NCBI RefSeq assembly: GCF_024397975.1 | Contig: NZ_CP073745.1 | Span: forward strand, 894,501 to 958,500 | DNA: 64,000 bases | Reading direction: 5' to 3' | Source: Bacterioplanoides sp. SCSIO 12839 | GTDB taxonomy: Bacteria; Pseudomonadota; Gammaproteobacteria; Pseudomonadales; Oceanobacteraceae | Shown: positions 37,197 to 45,553 of the stretch, one piece after another | Numbering within the stretch: the first letter of the stretch is position 1 | How the letters are laid out: the number at the start of each line of letters is the position of its first letter | The notes under the pieces: model-generated | Told to the model about the DNA's origin: nothing | What the model saw: only the letters and a program-made list of their open reading frames with translations | Databases searched by the model: none | Program-made: the position numbers and the translations under genes

Positions 37197-37754
37197 TTAC
37201 GGACGAGTGCTGGCTGATATAGACACATCGGCGCTGATGTTTTTAGCTGAGCCGGTGTAATCCTGACCGGAATAAGAAATCTCACGGATGATGTTTGAGG
37301 TGCTGCTCTCCACTTTTAATGTATCGACCAGGCCCGTTTCAGGTGGAGAATCCAGTGTTTCGTCTTTCGTCAGTGTTTGTCCAAGATTAGCGCGTGTCAC
37401 TTTCTGGTTAGCTTGCTGCTGCTCGTGATTGTACTTTTCTTTATCGGTGTGGGTGTAGTAACTGGTGCTGGTGTAGTTATGGGTGTCGTTGCCAGAAGCG
37501 CTGGGTTGAATAGCGCCTTTAACAATATGCTCATCCATCTCTGTGTTCAGCAGACGCGGAATCTGAATGCTTTGTGATGTTGTCCGGTTATAGCGCTTAG
37601 CGCGTGAGTAGTTGTAGTGATGAGTGCGTTGCTTGGCTTCCTCTATGGCCGTGAAAATATCATCTGAATAATATTGGTCATGTTGTGAAGGGGCTGCCAA
37701 TGTTGTTAAAGACAGGCCGCTGAACAAGCAGGCAAGCATCATCGAGTTACGCAT
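37197..37754 (-). CDS. Secreted protein of unknown function, paralogue B
   Basis: 185 residues from the ATG at 37754, with a signal peptide to about TTLAAPS. It is clearly related to the gene just upstream: both share YYS near the mature N-terminus, NR[ST]TSQS, P[RK][ML]LN[ST]EM and a C-terminal REI[SN]YS..[DF][YS]GSA[RK]NI block. The middle is rich in His/Tyr/Gln. No known domain. It starts 4 nt after paralogue A ends. Confidence 0.78.
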   Translation of the reverse strand: MRNSMMLACLFSGLSLTTLAAPSQHDQYYSDDIFTAIEEAKQRTHHYNYSRAKRYNRTTSQSIQIPRLLNTEMDEHIVKGAIQPSASGNDTHNYTSTSYYTHTDKEKYNHEQQQANQKVTRANLGQTLTKDETLDSPPETGLVDTLKVESSTSNIIREISYSGQDYTGSAKNISADVSISASTRP

Positions 37755-37758
37755 AACA

Positions 37759-38280
37759 TTAACGCTCTTGAGCGGTGATCGTGACTTCTGAGCGGATATT
37801 ACGGGCAGAGCCGGAAAATCCTGCGTCGGAGTAGTTAATTTCGCGCACAAATACCTCATTCGTTGAGGACTCAATTTGCTGAATAGCATCTGGTGTGGTT
37901 GCCGTAACACTGTTGACGTTGTTGGTTTCGTCCAGCTCGTTAATTTTACGGCCAAGATTGGTCTCCACAACGGACTCTTCAACGACAGTATCGCGTTGAT
38001 CGCCGGCGGCGGTTGCCCCTACAGCGCCTTCAATGACCTGGCTATTCATTTCGCTGTTCAGCATTTTCGGGAAATCAAAGCTTTGAGATGTAGAGCGGTT
38101 ATACCAGGTTTTACCCACGTAACGTTTGTCGACTGGGTTGTGTTTTGCGTGGGCAACTGCATCATCGATGTTGGTTGAATAATAGGCTTCATTGCCTGGC
38201 TGAGCCTGGAGGTGTAGCCCGGCTGCGAGCAAAGTCAGAGTGGCACTTGAGAGAATCAGCGTATTCCGTATACGGCTCAT
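37759..38280 (-). CDS. Secreted protein of unknown function, paralogue A
   Basis: 173 residues with signal peptide MSRIRNTLILSS...LHLQAQ. It shares the block order of paralogue B (YYS, NRSTSQS, PKMLNSEM, REINYSDAGFSGSARNI) and lacks the His/Tyr-rich middle. First of a two-gene operon with a 172-nt AT-rich upstream gap shared with the divergent DUF2846 lipoprotein. Confidence 0.78.
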   Translation of the reverse strand: MSRIRNTLILSSATLTLLAAGLHLQAQPGNEAYYSTNIDDAVAHAKHNPVDKRYVGKTWYNRSTSQSFDFPKMLNSEMNSQVIEGAVGATAAGDQRDTVVEESVVETNLGRKINELDETNNVNSVTATTPDAIQQIESSTNEVFVREINYSDAGFSGSARNIRSEVTITAQER

Positions 38281-38453
38281 GGTGAAGGCCCTATCAGTTT
38301 TTGTTATTTTTTGTAATTATTTAAATATAGCAAGGCGTACTTTTTATGTACAATAATCCGGTAAGATTTACAAAGCGTTTTGTTACTGCATTGGGTCTGT
38401 TGCCAGAAATGGCGTTTCTTCAGCTCTGATCAGTCAGCAACAGGAATATAATA

Positions 38454-39170
38454 ATGATAAAAACAATGAAATGGGGCTTGTGCCTGATGGCCCTGACTGC
38501 GGTAGCGGGATGTACCGTTCATCACTCGTTTGGCGATCACTTTGGGGCTTATGTGGCTCCTGCCGAGGAACAGGCATTCAAAACGGTTGGCTATCGCTGG
38601 GACTATGAGAACACCGCGTTATTGTACGTCTACCGTCCGGCCACTCAATGGTCGATGGATGAGTTGGAAACCCCAAGCTTTAATGTGAACGATGAGCGCC
38701 TGTTCAATATTAAGGGCGGCAGTTATACCTGGTATGAGATGGAGCCAGGCTCTTACGATATTGTCATGCGTCGCGGCATTTTTGGTTTTGAAGGGCTAGG
38801 TTGGTTTGAGATTAAACGGCTGGCTGAAATTTATCTCGAAGCAGAAGCCGGTAAGGTTTATTACCTGCGCTATTCTGAAATCGATCCACCAGTGATTGAC
38901 CCGGATCTGGAAGATATTCCGCTGGGTGATGGGCCATTACAACTCGTTGCTCCCAGTCGCGCATTGGCAGAGCTGAAAGACACACAAATGATACACCATG
39001 GCCGTGGTTTGCTGGCGGCTCAGGATATTGAAGTGGATGAAAGTCTGCAGCAGGTTTTTGAGGCAGGTCTTGAGCAAAGCGAGGCTACGGATGCCTCGTC
39101 TCCCTTTGCGGACGACACCGGTTTAAAAGCCAGACCCCGGACTAAAGAAGAAGAGTGGTGGCCGTTTTAG
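38454..39170 (+). CDS. DUF2846-like lipoprotein
   Basis: 238 residues with signal peptide and lipobox VAGC. The central region ALLYVYRP...LFNIKGGSYTWYEMEPGSYDI matches DUF2846, a small beta domain found in bacterial lipoproteins. An acidic C-terminal tail ends EEEWWPF. The function is unknown; divergent from the secreted paralogue pair. Confidence 0.8.
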   Translation: MIKTMKWGLCLMALTAVAGCTVHHSFGDHFGAYVAPAEEQAFKTVGYRWDYENTALLYVYRPATQWSMDELETPSFNVNDERLFNIKGGSYTWYEMEPGSYDIVMRRGIFGFEGLGWFEIKRLAEIYLEAEAGKVYYLRYSEIDPPVIDPDLEDIPLGDGPLQLVAPSRALAELKDTQMIHHGRGLLAAQDIEVDESLQQVFEAGLEQSEATDASSPFADDTGLKARPRTKEEEWWPF

Positions 39171-39207
39171 GTCAGACCTCAATGGGTTACAATACAGTCA
39201 TAATTCA

Positions 39208-39232
39208 AACGCCCGCTCTTGCGGGCGTTATT
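39208..39232 (+). terminator. Hairpin after the DUF2846 gene
   Basis: AACGCCCGC-TCTT-GCGGGCGTT, a perfect 9-bp stem with a 4-nt loop, 37 nt past the stop and 31 nt before the fumarase start. The following T content is low, so termination may be partial. Confidence 0.55.
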
Positions 39233-39262
39233 ACAACTGTATGAGCCAGAGAGAGGCCTTTC

Positions 39263-40771
39263 ATGACGGTGATCAAGCAAGAAGATCTGATCCAAAGCGT
39301 GGCTGACGCGCTGCAGTATATTTCCTACTACCACCCTAAAGATTTTATCGACGCCGTTCATGAGGCGTATCAGAGAGAAGAGTCTAAGGCTGCCAAAGAT
39401 GCCATGGCTCAGATTCTGATCAACTCCCGTATGTGTGCCATGGGCAAACGTCCGATTTGTCAGGATACCGGTATTGTGACCGTTTTTCTGACCATTGGTA
39501 TGGACGTGAAGTTTGACGGTGACATGAGTGTTGAAGATATGGCGAACGAAGGTGTTCGTCGTGCTTACACCCACCCGGATAACGTTTTGCGTGCTTCTGT
39601 TCTGGCTGATCCGGATGGTAAGCGTGCCAACACTAAAGATAACACGCCTGCTGTTATTCACATGAAACTGGTTCCGGGTAACACCGTTGATGTTCATGTG
39701 GCAGCCAAAGGTGGTGGTTCTGAAGCAAAAACCAAGTTCGCCATGCTGAACCCATCCGACTCGATCGTTGATTGGGTACTGGAACAAGTGCCGAAGATGG
39801 GTGCTGGCTGGTGCCCTCCAGGCATGCTGGGTATTGGTATTGGTGGTACGGCAGAAAAAGCCATGATGGTGGCAAAAGAGTCTCTGCTGGACCCAATCGA
39901 TATCCATGAACTGCAGGAACGTGGTGCCTCTAACCGTGCTGAAGAACTGCGTTTGGAACTGTTCGAAAAAGTAAACAAGCTGGGTATTGGTGCTCAGGGT
40001 CTGGGTGGTTTAACCACCGTCCTAGACGTAAAAGTGGCGGATTACCCAACCCACGCTGCGAACAAGCCAGTGGCAATTATTCCGAACTGTGCGGCGACTC
40101 GCCACACGCACTTTACTCTGGATGGCTCTGGCCCTGCGTCACTGGAAGTCCCAAGCCTGGAAGACTGGCCGGAAATCAGCTGGGAAGTGGGTGAAAATGT
40201 TCGCCGCGTTAACCTGAATGAAGTGACTCCGGAAGACGTGAAAGAATGGCAACCGGGTGAAACCATCCTGCTGTCTGGCAAGATGCTGACCGGCCGCGAT
40301 GCGGCGCATAAGCGCATGGTGGATATGATCGCCAAAGGCGAAGAGCTGCCGGTTGATCTTAAAGGCCGCTTTATTTATTACGTTGGCCCGGTTGATCCGG
40401 TACGCGAAGAAGTGGTTGGCCCGGCTGGCCCAACTACGGCAACCCGTATGGATAAGTTCACCCGCACGGTACTGGAAGAAACCGGCCTGTTGGGCATGAT
40501 TGGTAAAGCCGAACGTGGTCCGATTGCGATTGAAGCGATCAAAGACAACGAAGCGGTTTACCTGATGGCTGTGGGTGGCGCGGCTTACTTAGTATCTCAG
40601 GCGATTAAAGAAGCCAAAGTGGTTGGTTTCGAAGATCTGGGTATGGAAGCGATTTACGAGTTTGATCTGGTGGATATGCCGGTGACGGTAGCTGTCGATA
40701 GCAAAGGTGAATCGGTTCACCAGACTGGCCCACAAGAGTGGTTCCAGCGCATCAATGCTAAAGAGGTGTAA
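39263..40771 (+). CDS. Class I fumarate hydratase (iron-sulfur)
   Basis: TCA-cycle interconversion of fumarate and malate with a [4Fe-4S] cluster. 502 residues of the FumA/FumB-type two-domain class I enzyme. Motifs: RPICQDTGIVTVF holding a cluster cysteine, GAGWCPPGMLGIGIGGT, PNCAATRHTHF, and the C-terminal beta domain with LSGKMLTGRDAAHKRM. Strong codon bias suggests high expression. AGAGAGG precedes the ATG. Confidence 0.95.
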   Translation: MTVIKQEDLIQSVADALQYISYYHPKDFIDAVHEAYQREESKAAKDAMAQILINSRMCAMGKRPICQDTGIVTVFLTIGMDVKFDGDMSVEDMANEGVRRAYTHPDNVLRASVLADPDGKRANTKDNTPAVIHMKLVPGNTVDVHVAAKGGGSEAKTKFAMLNPSDSIVDWVLEQVPKMGAGWCPPGMLGIGIGGTAEKAMMVAKESLLDPIDIHELQERGASNRAEELRLELFEKVNKLGIGAQGLGGLTTVLDVKVADYPTHAANKPVAIIPNCAATRHTHFTLDGSGPASLEVPSLEDWPEISWEVGENVRRVNLNEVTPEDVKEWQPGETILLSGKMLTGRDAAHKRMVDMIAKGEELPVDLKGRFIYYVGPVDPVREEVVGPAGPTTATRMDKFTRTVLEETGLLGMIGKAERGPIAIEAIKDNEAVYLMAVGGAAYLVSQAIKEAKVVGFEDLGMEAIYEFDLVDMPVTVAVDSKGESVHQTGPQEWFQRINAKEV

Positions 40772-40790
40772 GCGCTAAAGAGGTTTAAGC
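40757..40790. repeat. 17-bp tandem duplication over the fumarase stop codon
   Basis: GCTAAAGAGGTGTAAGC (40757-40773) is followed directly by a copy differing at one base (40774-40790). The first copy carries the stop TAA (40769-40771), and the second repeats it in non-coding sequence. It looks like a recent slippage duplication. Confidence 0.85.
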
Positions 40791-40802
40791 ACCTTAACTA
40801 AA

Positions 40803-40880
40803 GCCGGATACTCTATCCGGCGATAAAGCGTAACCGCCCTTTAAAAAGCTCCTTTTCCTGTGGAATTGGAGCTTTTTTAT
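40803..40880 (+). terminator. Hairpin plus Rho-independent terminator after fumarase
   Basis: A perfect GCCGGATA/TATCCGGC hairpin (40803-40821) is followed by AAAAAGCTCC (40843-40852) pairing with GGAGCTTTTTT (40868-40878), the terminator proper. Confidence 0.85.
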
Positions 40881-41051
40881 TGCCTGATGATCGGCCAGTC
40901 TGACTGTCGGTAAATATGTTTTATTGATAATGATTCCTGTTATTTTTTGTTATTTTAATTGTCACCAACACGTCGCTTAACTGTCACTTCTGTTTTTTAG
41001 CCTGCCATCTCCAAACTTTAATTGGGTACTTGGAGAAGTCCTGTGGAATCA

Positions 41052-43028
41052 ATGAAAAAAAATAGCTTATACAAAGCGGTAATGGCTGCCTCAATGACGC
41101 TGGTTTTAGCGGCATGTGGTGCTGATGGCAAAGATGGTGCTGACGGTGCACAAGGTCCTAAAGGTGATCAAGGCGATGCGGCTGTTGCATCTCCTGGCGC
41201 TCCGGGTACGCCTGGTGCCGATGGTCAAAACGGAGCCGACGGACAAAACGGAGTCGACGGACAAAACGGGGTTGATGGACAGAATGGAGCCGACGGTAAA
41301 GACGCTTCTGTAAATCGTCTAACTCGTATTGCAACGGTACCAGCCGGTGCTGAAGTGACGGGTATTTTCCTGACAGAAGAAGGCGATTTATTTTTTAACG
41401 CACAACACCCTTCCAGCAGTAACGTCGAAACCGATGGTAATGCTGTGGCCTATAACACTGGCACCGTGGGTGTGATCGCCGGTATGAATTTCAATAAATT
41501 ACCGGAAGCATTGATCAGTATTCCAGTGCCTTCGAGTGATTATGAACGCCAGACCATTCAAACAGCCTATGGCCAATATCAGATTCTGGGTCAAACGGCT
41601 TCGACGCTGGATGGTAAATTAGCGAACGGTTTAGGTACGGTTTATAACCTGGCTGGTGATACCAAGATTTTTGAAAACAATATGCCTGATTTTAATGGCT
41701 TTGTTGCTACCGGCGAAGGTGAAGGCTATTTGTTCACCAACTGGGAATTATACCCAGGTGCCATGAGCCGTATGAACCTGAAAAAAGGTGCTGATGGTAA
41801 CTGGAGTGTGCTGGATGCCATGATGGTTGATTTTGCTCCGGTAAAAGGCACTGGCGCTAACTGTTTTGGTTCGGTATCTCCGTGGGGAACACCACTGACC
41901 TCTGAAGAGTGGGTGGTTAATACGAAGGTTTCTGGCACGACTGATCCTAGCTGGAATGACGCTGAAAATATTGCTGCTAATGGCTTATTAGCGGGTATGT
42001 GGGCGTTAGAAAGTGCGGCAAGTAACCCATATTATTATGGTTATATTGTTGAAATTACCAATCCTTTAGCTGATACGCCGGTTCCGGTTAAGCATTATAC
42101 CATCGGTCGTTATGAGCATGAAAACTCGGTTGTAATGCCAGATCGCAAAACCGTTTATTCATCTCAGGATGATACCGGCGGTGTATTATTTAAATTTGTT
42201 GCTGATACCGCTGAAGACCTGAGTGTAGGTACGTTATACGGTGCAAAATTGGTTCAGGACGCGGGTATTAATGATCCGGCAATTACCGGTTTTGACGTTA
42301 GCTGGGTTGAATTAGCCAAAGGTAATAACGCTGACATTCAGGTTTGGATTGATGAGTTTAACGGTATTGATACCGATGACTTTGATGCCACCGGCAACCC
42401 TCTGATGAACGCTGACGATGCCAACAGTGGCACCAGTTATATGACGGTTAAGGATGTTGAAGCCTGGGCAGCATGGGTGAACGCCGGACGTCCAGCAGGC
42501 ACGAAATACCCAACTGTCGCACAGGGTGGCGGTAAAGTAACAGCCGGTAAAGACATGGATGACCGTGCGGCTTTCCTGGAATCTCGTCAGGCTGCTAAAC
42601 AATTAGGTGCGACAGCCGAATGGCGTAAGCTGGAAGGTATTTCGATTCATCAGGATCGTGTGCTGGAAGCCATTACGGGTGAAGACCGTGTTGCTGACGA
42701 AACAGTCACTGAAGCTTATATGTACATCGGTATTGCCGATATCGATAACACCATGATTGACGGTGAAGGTGATATTCAATTATCCAACCGTGTTAAAGAT
42801 TGTGGTGGTGTTTATCGCGCGAAAGTTGATAACGACTACAGCCTGAGCCGTATTGAACCGGTTGTCATGGGAGCGACGTATCGCAGCAGCCTGGACGGTG
42901 CGGAACGTTGTGATGTTGAGAACCTTTCTCAGCCGGATAATGTTGTTGTCATGAAAGATGGCCGTATTCTGATTGGTGAAGATGGCTTCCAGGAAAACAA
43001 CACATTATGGATGTACGATCCTCGTTAA
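41052..43028 (+). CDS. PhoX-like (DUF839) lipoprotein with collagen-like N-terminal repeats
   Basis: About 658 residues from the ATG at 41052; a GTG at 41043, 7 nt after GGAG, is equally plausible. Signal peptide with lipobox LAAC, then about 55 residues of Gly-x-y collagen-like sequence (GADGKDGADGAQGPKGDQGD..., four GQNGxD units), then a DUF839/PhoX-type domain: TGIFLTEEGDLFFNAQHPSS, NWELYPGAMSRM, YEHENSVVMPDRKTVYSSQD. PhoX enzymes are calcium/iron alkaline phosphatases. The collagen-like stalk probably holds the enzyme off the membrane. Followed by its own terminator. Confidence 0.82.
   Translation: MKKNSLYKAVMAASMTLVLAACGADGKDGADGAQGPKGDQGDAAVASPGAPGTPGADGQNGADGQNGVDGQNGVDGQNGADGKDASVNRLTRIATVPAGAEVTGIFLTEEGDLFFNAQHPSSSNVETDGNAVAYNTGTVGVIAGMNFNKLPEALISIPVPSSDYERQTIQTAYGQYQILGQTASTLDGKLANGLGTVYNLAGDTKIFENNMPDFNGFVATGEGEGYLFTNWELYPGAMSRMNLKKGADGNWSVLDAMMVDFAPVKGTGANCFGSVSPWGTPLTSEEWVVNTKVSGTTDPSWNDAENIAANGLLAGMWALESAASNPYYYGYIVEITNPLADTPVPVKHYTIGRYEHENSVVMPDRKTVYSSQDDTGGVLFKFVADTAEDLSVGTLYGAKLVQDAGINDPAITGFDVSWVELAKGNNADIQVWIDEFNGIDTDDFDATGNPLMNADDANSGTSYMTVKDVEAWAAWVNAGRPAGTKYPTVAQGGGKVTAGKDMDDRAAFLESRQAAKQLGATAEWRKLEGISIHQDRVLEAITGEDRVADETVTEAYMYIGIADIDNTMIDGEGDIQLSNRVKDCGGVYRAKVDNDYSLSRIEPVVMGATYRSSLDGAERCDVENLSQPDNVVVMKDGRILIGEDGFQENNTLWMYDPR
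41223..41294 (+). repeat. Four 18-bp repeats coding GQNG[AV]D
   Basis: Units at 41223-41240, 41241-41258, 41259-41276 and 41277-41294, based on GGACAAAACGGAGTCGAC with 1-5 changes each. In frame, so unit gain or loss would lengthen or shorten the collagen-like stalk without a frameshift. Confidence 0.9.
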
Positions 43029-43040
43029 TCCTTAAAGTGT

Positions 43041-43076
43041 AATACCGCCACCCTCTAAAGGGTGGCGGTATTTTTT
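43041..43076 (+). terminator. Rho-independent terminator after the PhoX-like gene
   Basis: AATACCGCCACCC pairs with GGGTGGCGGTATT over 13 bp, followed by T6. Confidence 0.9.
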
Positions 43077-43159
43077 GCAATAAAAATAATTCATTGAGAT
43101 ATAGCTGTCATATACATGCGATAAAACGATATGCAGTTTTATTTAACTGTGAGAAGAAA

Positions 43160-44854
43160 ATGAAAATACTGGCTCTTATGATGGTTGCGCTTTTTGCAGT
43201 CGGCGGCTGTTCGGAATCTGATAATAAAAAAGAAAAAAATACTTCTGAATTTATTCCGGAAAAAAATTCTGAAACCACCCCAGAATTTACGCCAGAGTAT
43301 CGGCCAGGAGATGACATTCCAGCGATTGCTTACCTGAAGCATAACGAAATGTATAACCCGGAAGCCGTTATTCCGGCCCAGTGTTATACCAAGACAGAGG
43401 GTGTGAATAACCCATGTTTTGTTTGTCACCAAACCTACTCCGATGAGAGTCGCCCTAACTTTATGAAAGATGGCTCCCTTCAGGGAGCTTACGAATTTTC
43501 AGATATTGGTATGACAAACAGTTGGAAAAACCTATTTAAAGATCGCAGTGAAGCCATTGCAGGTATTAGCGATAAAGAAATTAATGAATGGACTAATACA
43601 GATAACTATTCATCGTTTATTGACAAACAGAAACAATCAGAAAACTGGGGTGGTGAAATCTCAGAGATAAAGCAGCTTCCCTTTCCTGAGAAAGCATTTG
43701 CAGAAGATGGTTTTGCTAAAGATGGCAGTCATTGGGTTGCTTATAATTATAAACCACTCCCCAGCAGCTTCTGGCCAACTAATGGCTCAACTGGCGATGC
43801 CATGATTCGTTTGCCTGAAAAATTTATGACTGTGGCTGGTCAATATAATAAGTCGGTTTACCAGGCAAATTTAGCCTTGGTCGAAATGACCATCAAAAAT
43901 CAGAATTCTGTAACCGTCGCATCGGTTGATGAAAAAATTATTGGTGTCGACTTAAATAGTGATGGTCAACAGGGAATCGTCACTGTAATGAATAAACAGG
44001 CACACTACCTGGGGGATGCGTCGGATACTGCCGTTGAGCACATGTTATTCCCTCAGGGCACTGAATTTTTGCATACAGTACGTTATGTCGGGGTGGATGC
44101 CCATGGTGGTATTTATAATGCCCCACGCATGAAAGAAGTGCGTTACATGCGAAAAGCCGCATTTAAATCACCGGCGGCCTTAAGAAGTTCTTATTTTATC
44201 GAAGCTAAAGAAAAGCACCTGGAACAACTGCCCAGAACCGTTTCTATTGGTGATCGTGGTATTGATAATGGTTTTGGCTGGGTGATCAATGGCTATATTG
44301 AAAATGAGCACGGCAATCTGCGTCAGCAAAACAAGCAGGAACTGGCATTTTGTAATGGCTGCCACAAAACCGTGGGCAGTACCATTGATCAGGTCTTCTC
44401 ATTTGCTCGTAAAGTAGAAGGCCAGCAAGGCTGGGGTTACATCAATCTTAAAACCATCCAGGATGTTCCCAGCTTTGGTACTCATGACCCGGAATATTTA
44501 ACCTATTTTAAACGTGCGGGCGGCGGCGATGAGTTTCGTCAGAACCAGGAAATGTTACAGCGTTGGTTTGACGAGAAAGGTAATGTTGACGCGGAAAAAG
44601 TATTACAAGCGCAATCAATTTATGAGCTGATTACACCTTCCGCCGAGCGAGCATTGGCCATGAACAAGGCGTATAAAACTATTGTTGATGAACAGAGTTA
44701 TATTTTTGGTCGCGATGTGGTGTTGAAGCCTGCGGTCAATGTATTACAGGAAGTTGATACCACGACGGAGCCTTTGTTAGAGGAGCACCGTTACCAGTGG
44801 GATATTCGCCTGGACTGGTCTGAAGGTGCCCAGCAGCGCCTCGCAGCGGAGTAA
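43160..44854 (+). CDS. Lipoprotein with two c-type haem motifs, function unknown
   Basis: 564 residues from the ATG at 43160 (GAGAAG upstream). Signal peptide with lipobox VGGC, an acidic Lys/Glu/Thr-rich linker, then CFVCH near residue 85 and CNGCH near residue 400, both CxxCH haem-attachment motifs. The intervening region has no domain I recognise. It would be an outer- or inner-membrane-tethered multidomain cytochrome, perhaps an oxidoreductase. It is 3 nt from the membrane-protein gene downstream. Confidence 0.75.
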   Translation: MKILALMMVALFAVGGCSESDNKKEKNTSEFIPEKNSETTPEFTPEYRPGDDIPAIAYLKHNEMYNPEAVIPAQCYTKTEGVNNPCFVCHQTYSDESRPNFMKDGSLQGAYEFSDIGMTNSWKNLFKDRSEAIAGISDKEINEWTNTDNYSSFIDKQKQSENWGGEISEIKQLPFPEKAFAEDGFAKDGSHWVAYNYKPLPSSFWPTNGSTGDAMIRLPEKFMTVAGQYNKSVYQANLALVEMTIKNQNSVTVASVDEKIIGVDLNSDGQQGIVTVMNKQAHYLGDASDTAVEHMLFPQGTEFLHTVRYVGVDAHGGIYNAPRMKEVRYMRKAAFKSPAALRSSYFIEAKEKHLEQLPRTVSIGDRGIDNGFGWVINGYIENEHGNLRQQNKQELAFCNGCHKTVGSTIDQVFSFARKVEGQQGWGYINLKTIQDVPSFGTHDPEYLTYFKRAGGGDEFRQNQEMLQRWFDEKGNVDAEKVLQAQSIYELITPSAERALAMNKAYKTIVDEQSYIFGRDVVLKPAVNVLQEVDTTTEPLLEEHRYQWDIRLDWSEGAQQRLAAE

Positions 44855-44857
44855 ACC

Positions 44858-45544
44858 ATGCTTGAGAGTTTTTTCCTGGCGTGCACACTGATGGGGCTGG
44901 GTATCGGAATCGATGTTGCCATTGCAACCGGGATGCGTAGCTCGCAGTTGCGTCAACAGAAAACAGCTTTGTTATGGGTGGTTGGAGTAACCGCCACCCA
45001 TACGGTCTTTCCGATGTTGGGTTATCTATTGACGTATTTCAGCATTCAGAGTTTACCAGTACTGACACCCATTATTGGTTTGGTAGCGACAGCATTAATT
45101 GCACGTTTTTTGTGGGATGAATTAATGACGGAGCCGCATCAGGACTCTGGCTCTCATCAATTAATGGTTTCTTTAGGAATTATTTTGGCAGTGAGTTGGG
45201 ATGCCTTGTGGTCTGGGCCTGCTAAATCAGCGCAGGTGGTTGGCTGGTCAGAATGGCTTATCTGGTTATCCTTCCTGTTGGTTGGTTTTGTTGTGATGGG
45301 GTTTGCTGTGATGGCCTACCGATTAGGCTTGTTGGTTTGCCAGTCTCGTTTCAGTTCCGGAAAAATTATCACCGTGATGCAGTGGTTGCAGTATTCGGTA
45401 ATTGCTTATTTTGGTTTGCTGGCGCTAACCCGCTACACGCTAGGGTCAGAAGCCTCAGCGTTATTGATTTTTATTATATCCGCTTTGGCGATTCTGATGT
45501 TGATGAATGTCGATAAAGTAAAACTGGCCCAAACGAGCCAGTGA
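44858..45544 (+). CDS. MntP/LysE-superfamily-like membrane protein
   Basis: 228 residues, six or so hydrophobic helices. The N-terminal GLGIGIDVAIATGM and VTATHTVFPMLGYLLT, and SLGIILAVSWDALW in the second half, mimic the repeated half-structure of MntP-type manganese exporters, with acidic residues in helices 1 and 4. Exact substrate uncertain. Only 3 nt separate it from the haem lipoprotein, so they are cotranscribed. Confidence 0.6.
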   Translation: MLESFFLACTLMGLGIGIDVAIATGMRSSQLRQQKTALLWVVGVTATHTVFPMLGYLLTYFSIQSLPVLTPIIGLVATALIARFLWDELMTEPHQDSGSHQLMVSLGIILAVSWDALWSGPAKSAQVVGWSEWLIWLSFLLVGFVVMGFAVMAYRLGLLVCQSRFSSGKIITVMQWLQYSVIAYFGLLALTRYTLGSEASALLIFIISALAILMLMNVDKVKLAQTSQ

Positions 45545-45553
45545 AATGATCGA

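Noticed and set aside
41223-41294. Tandem 18-bp repeats as a CRISPR array
   Set aside because: No spacers; the repeats are in-frame collagen-like coding units.
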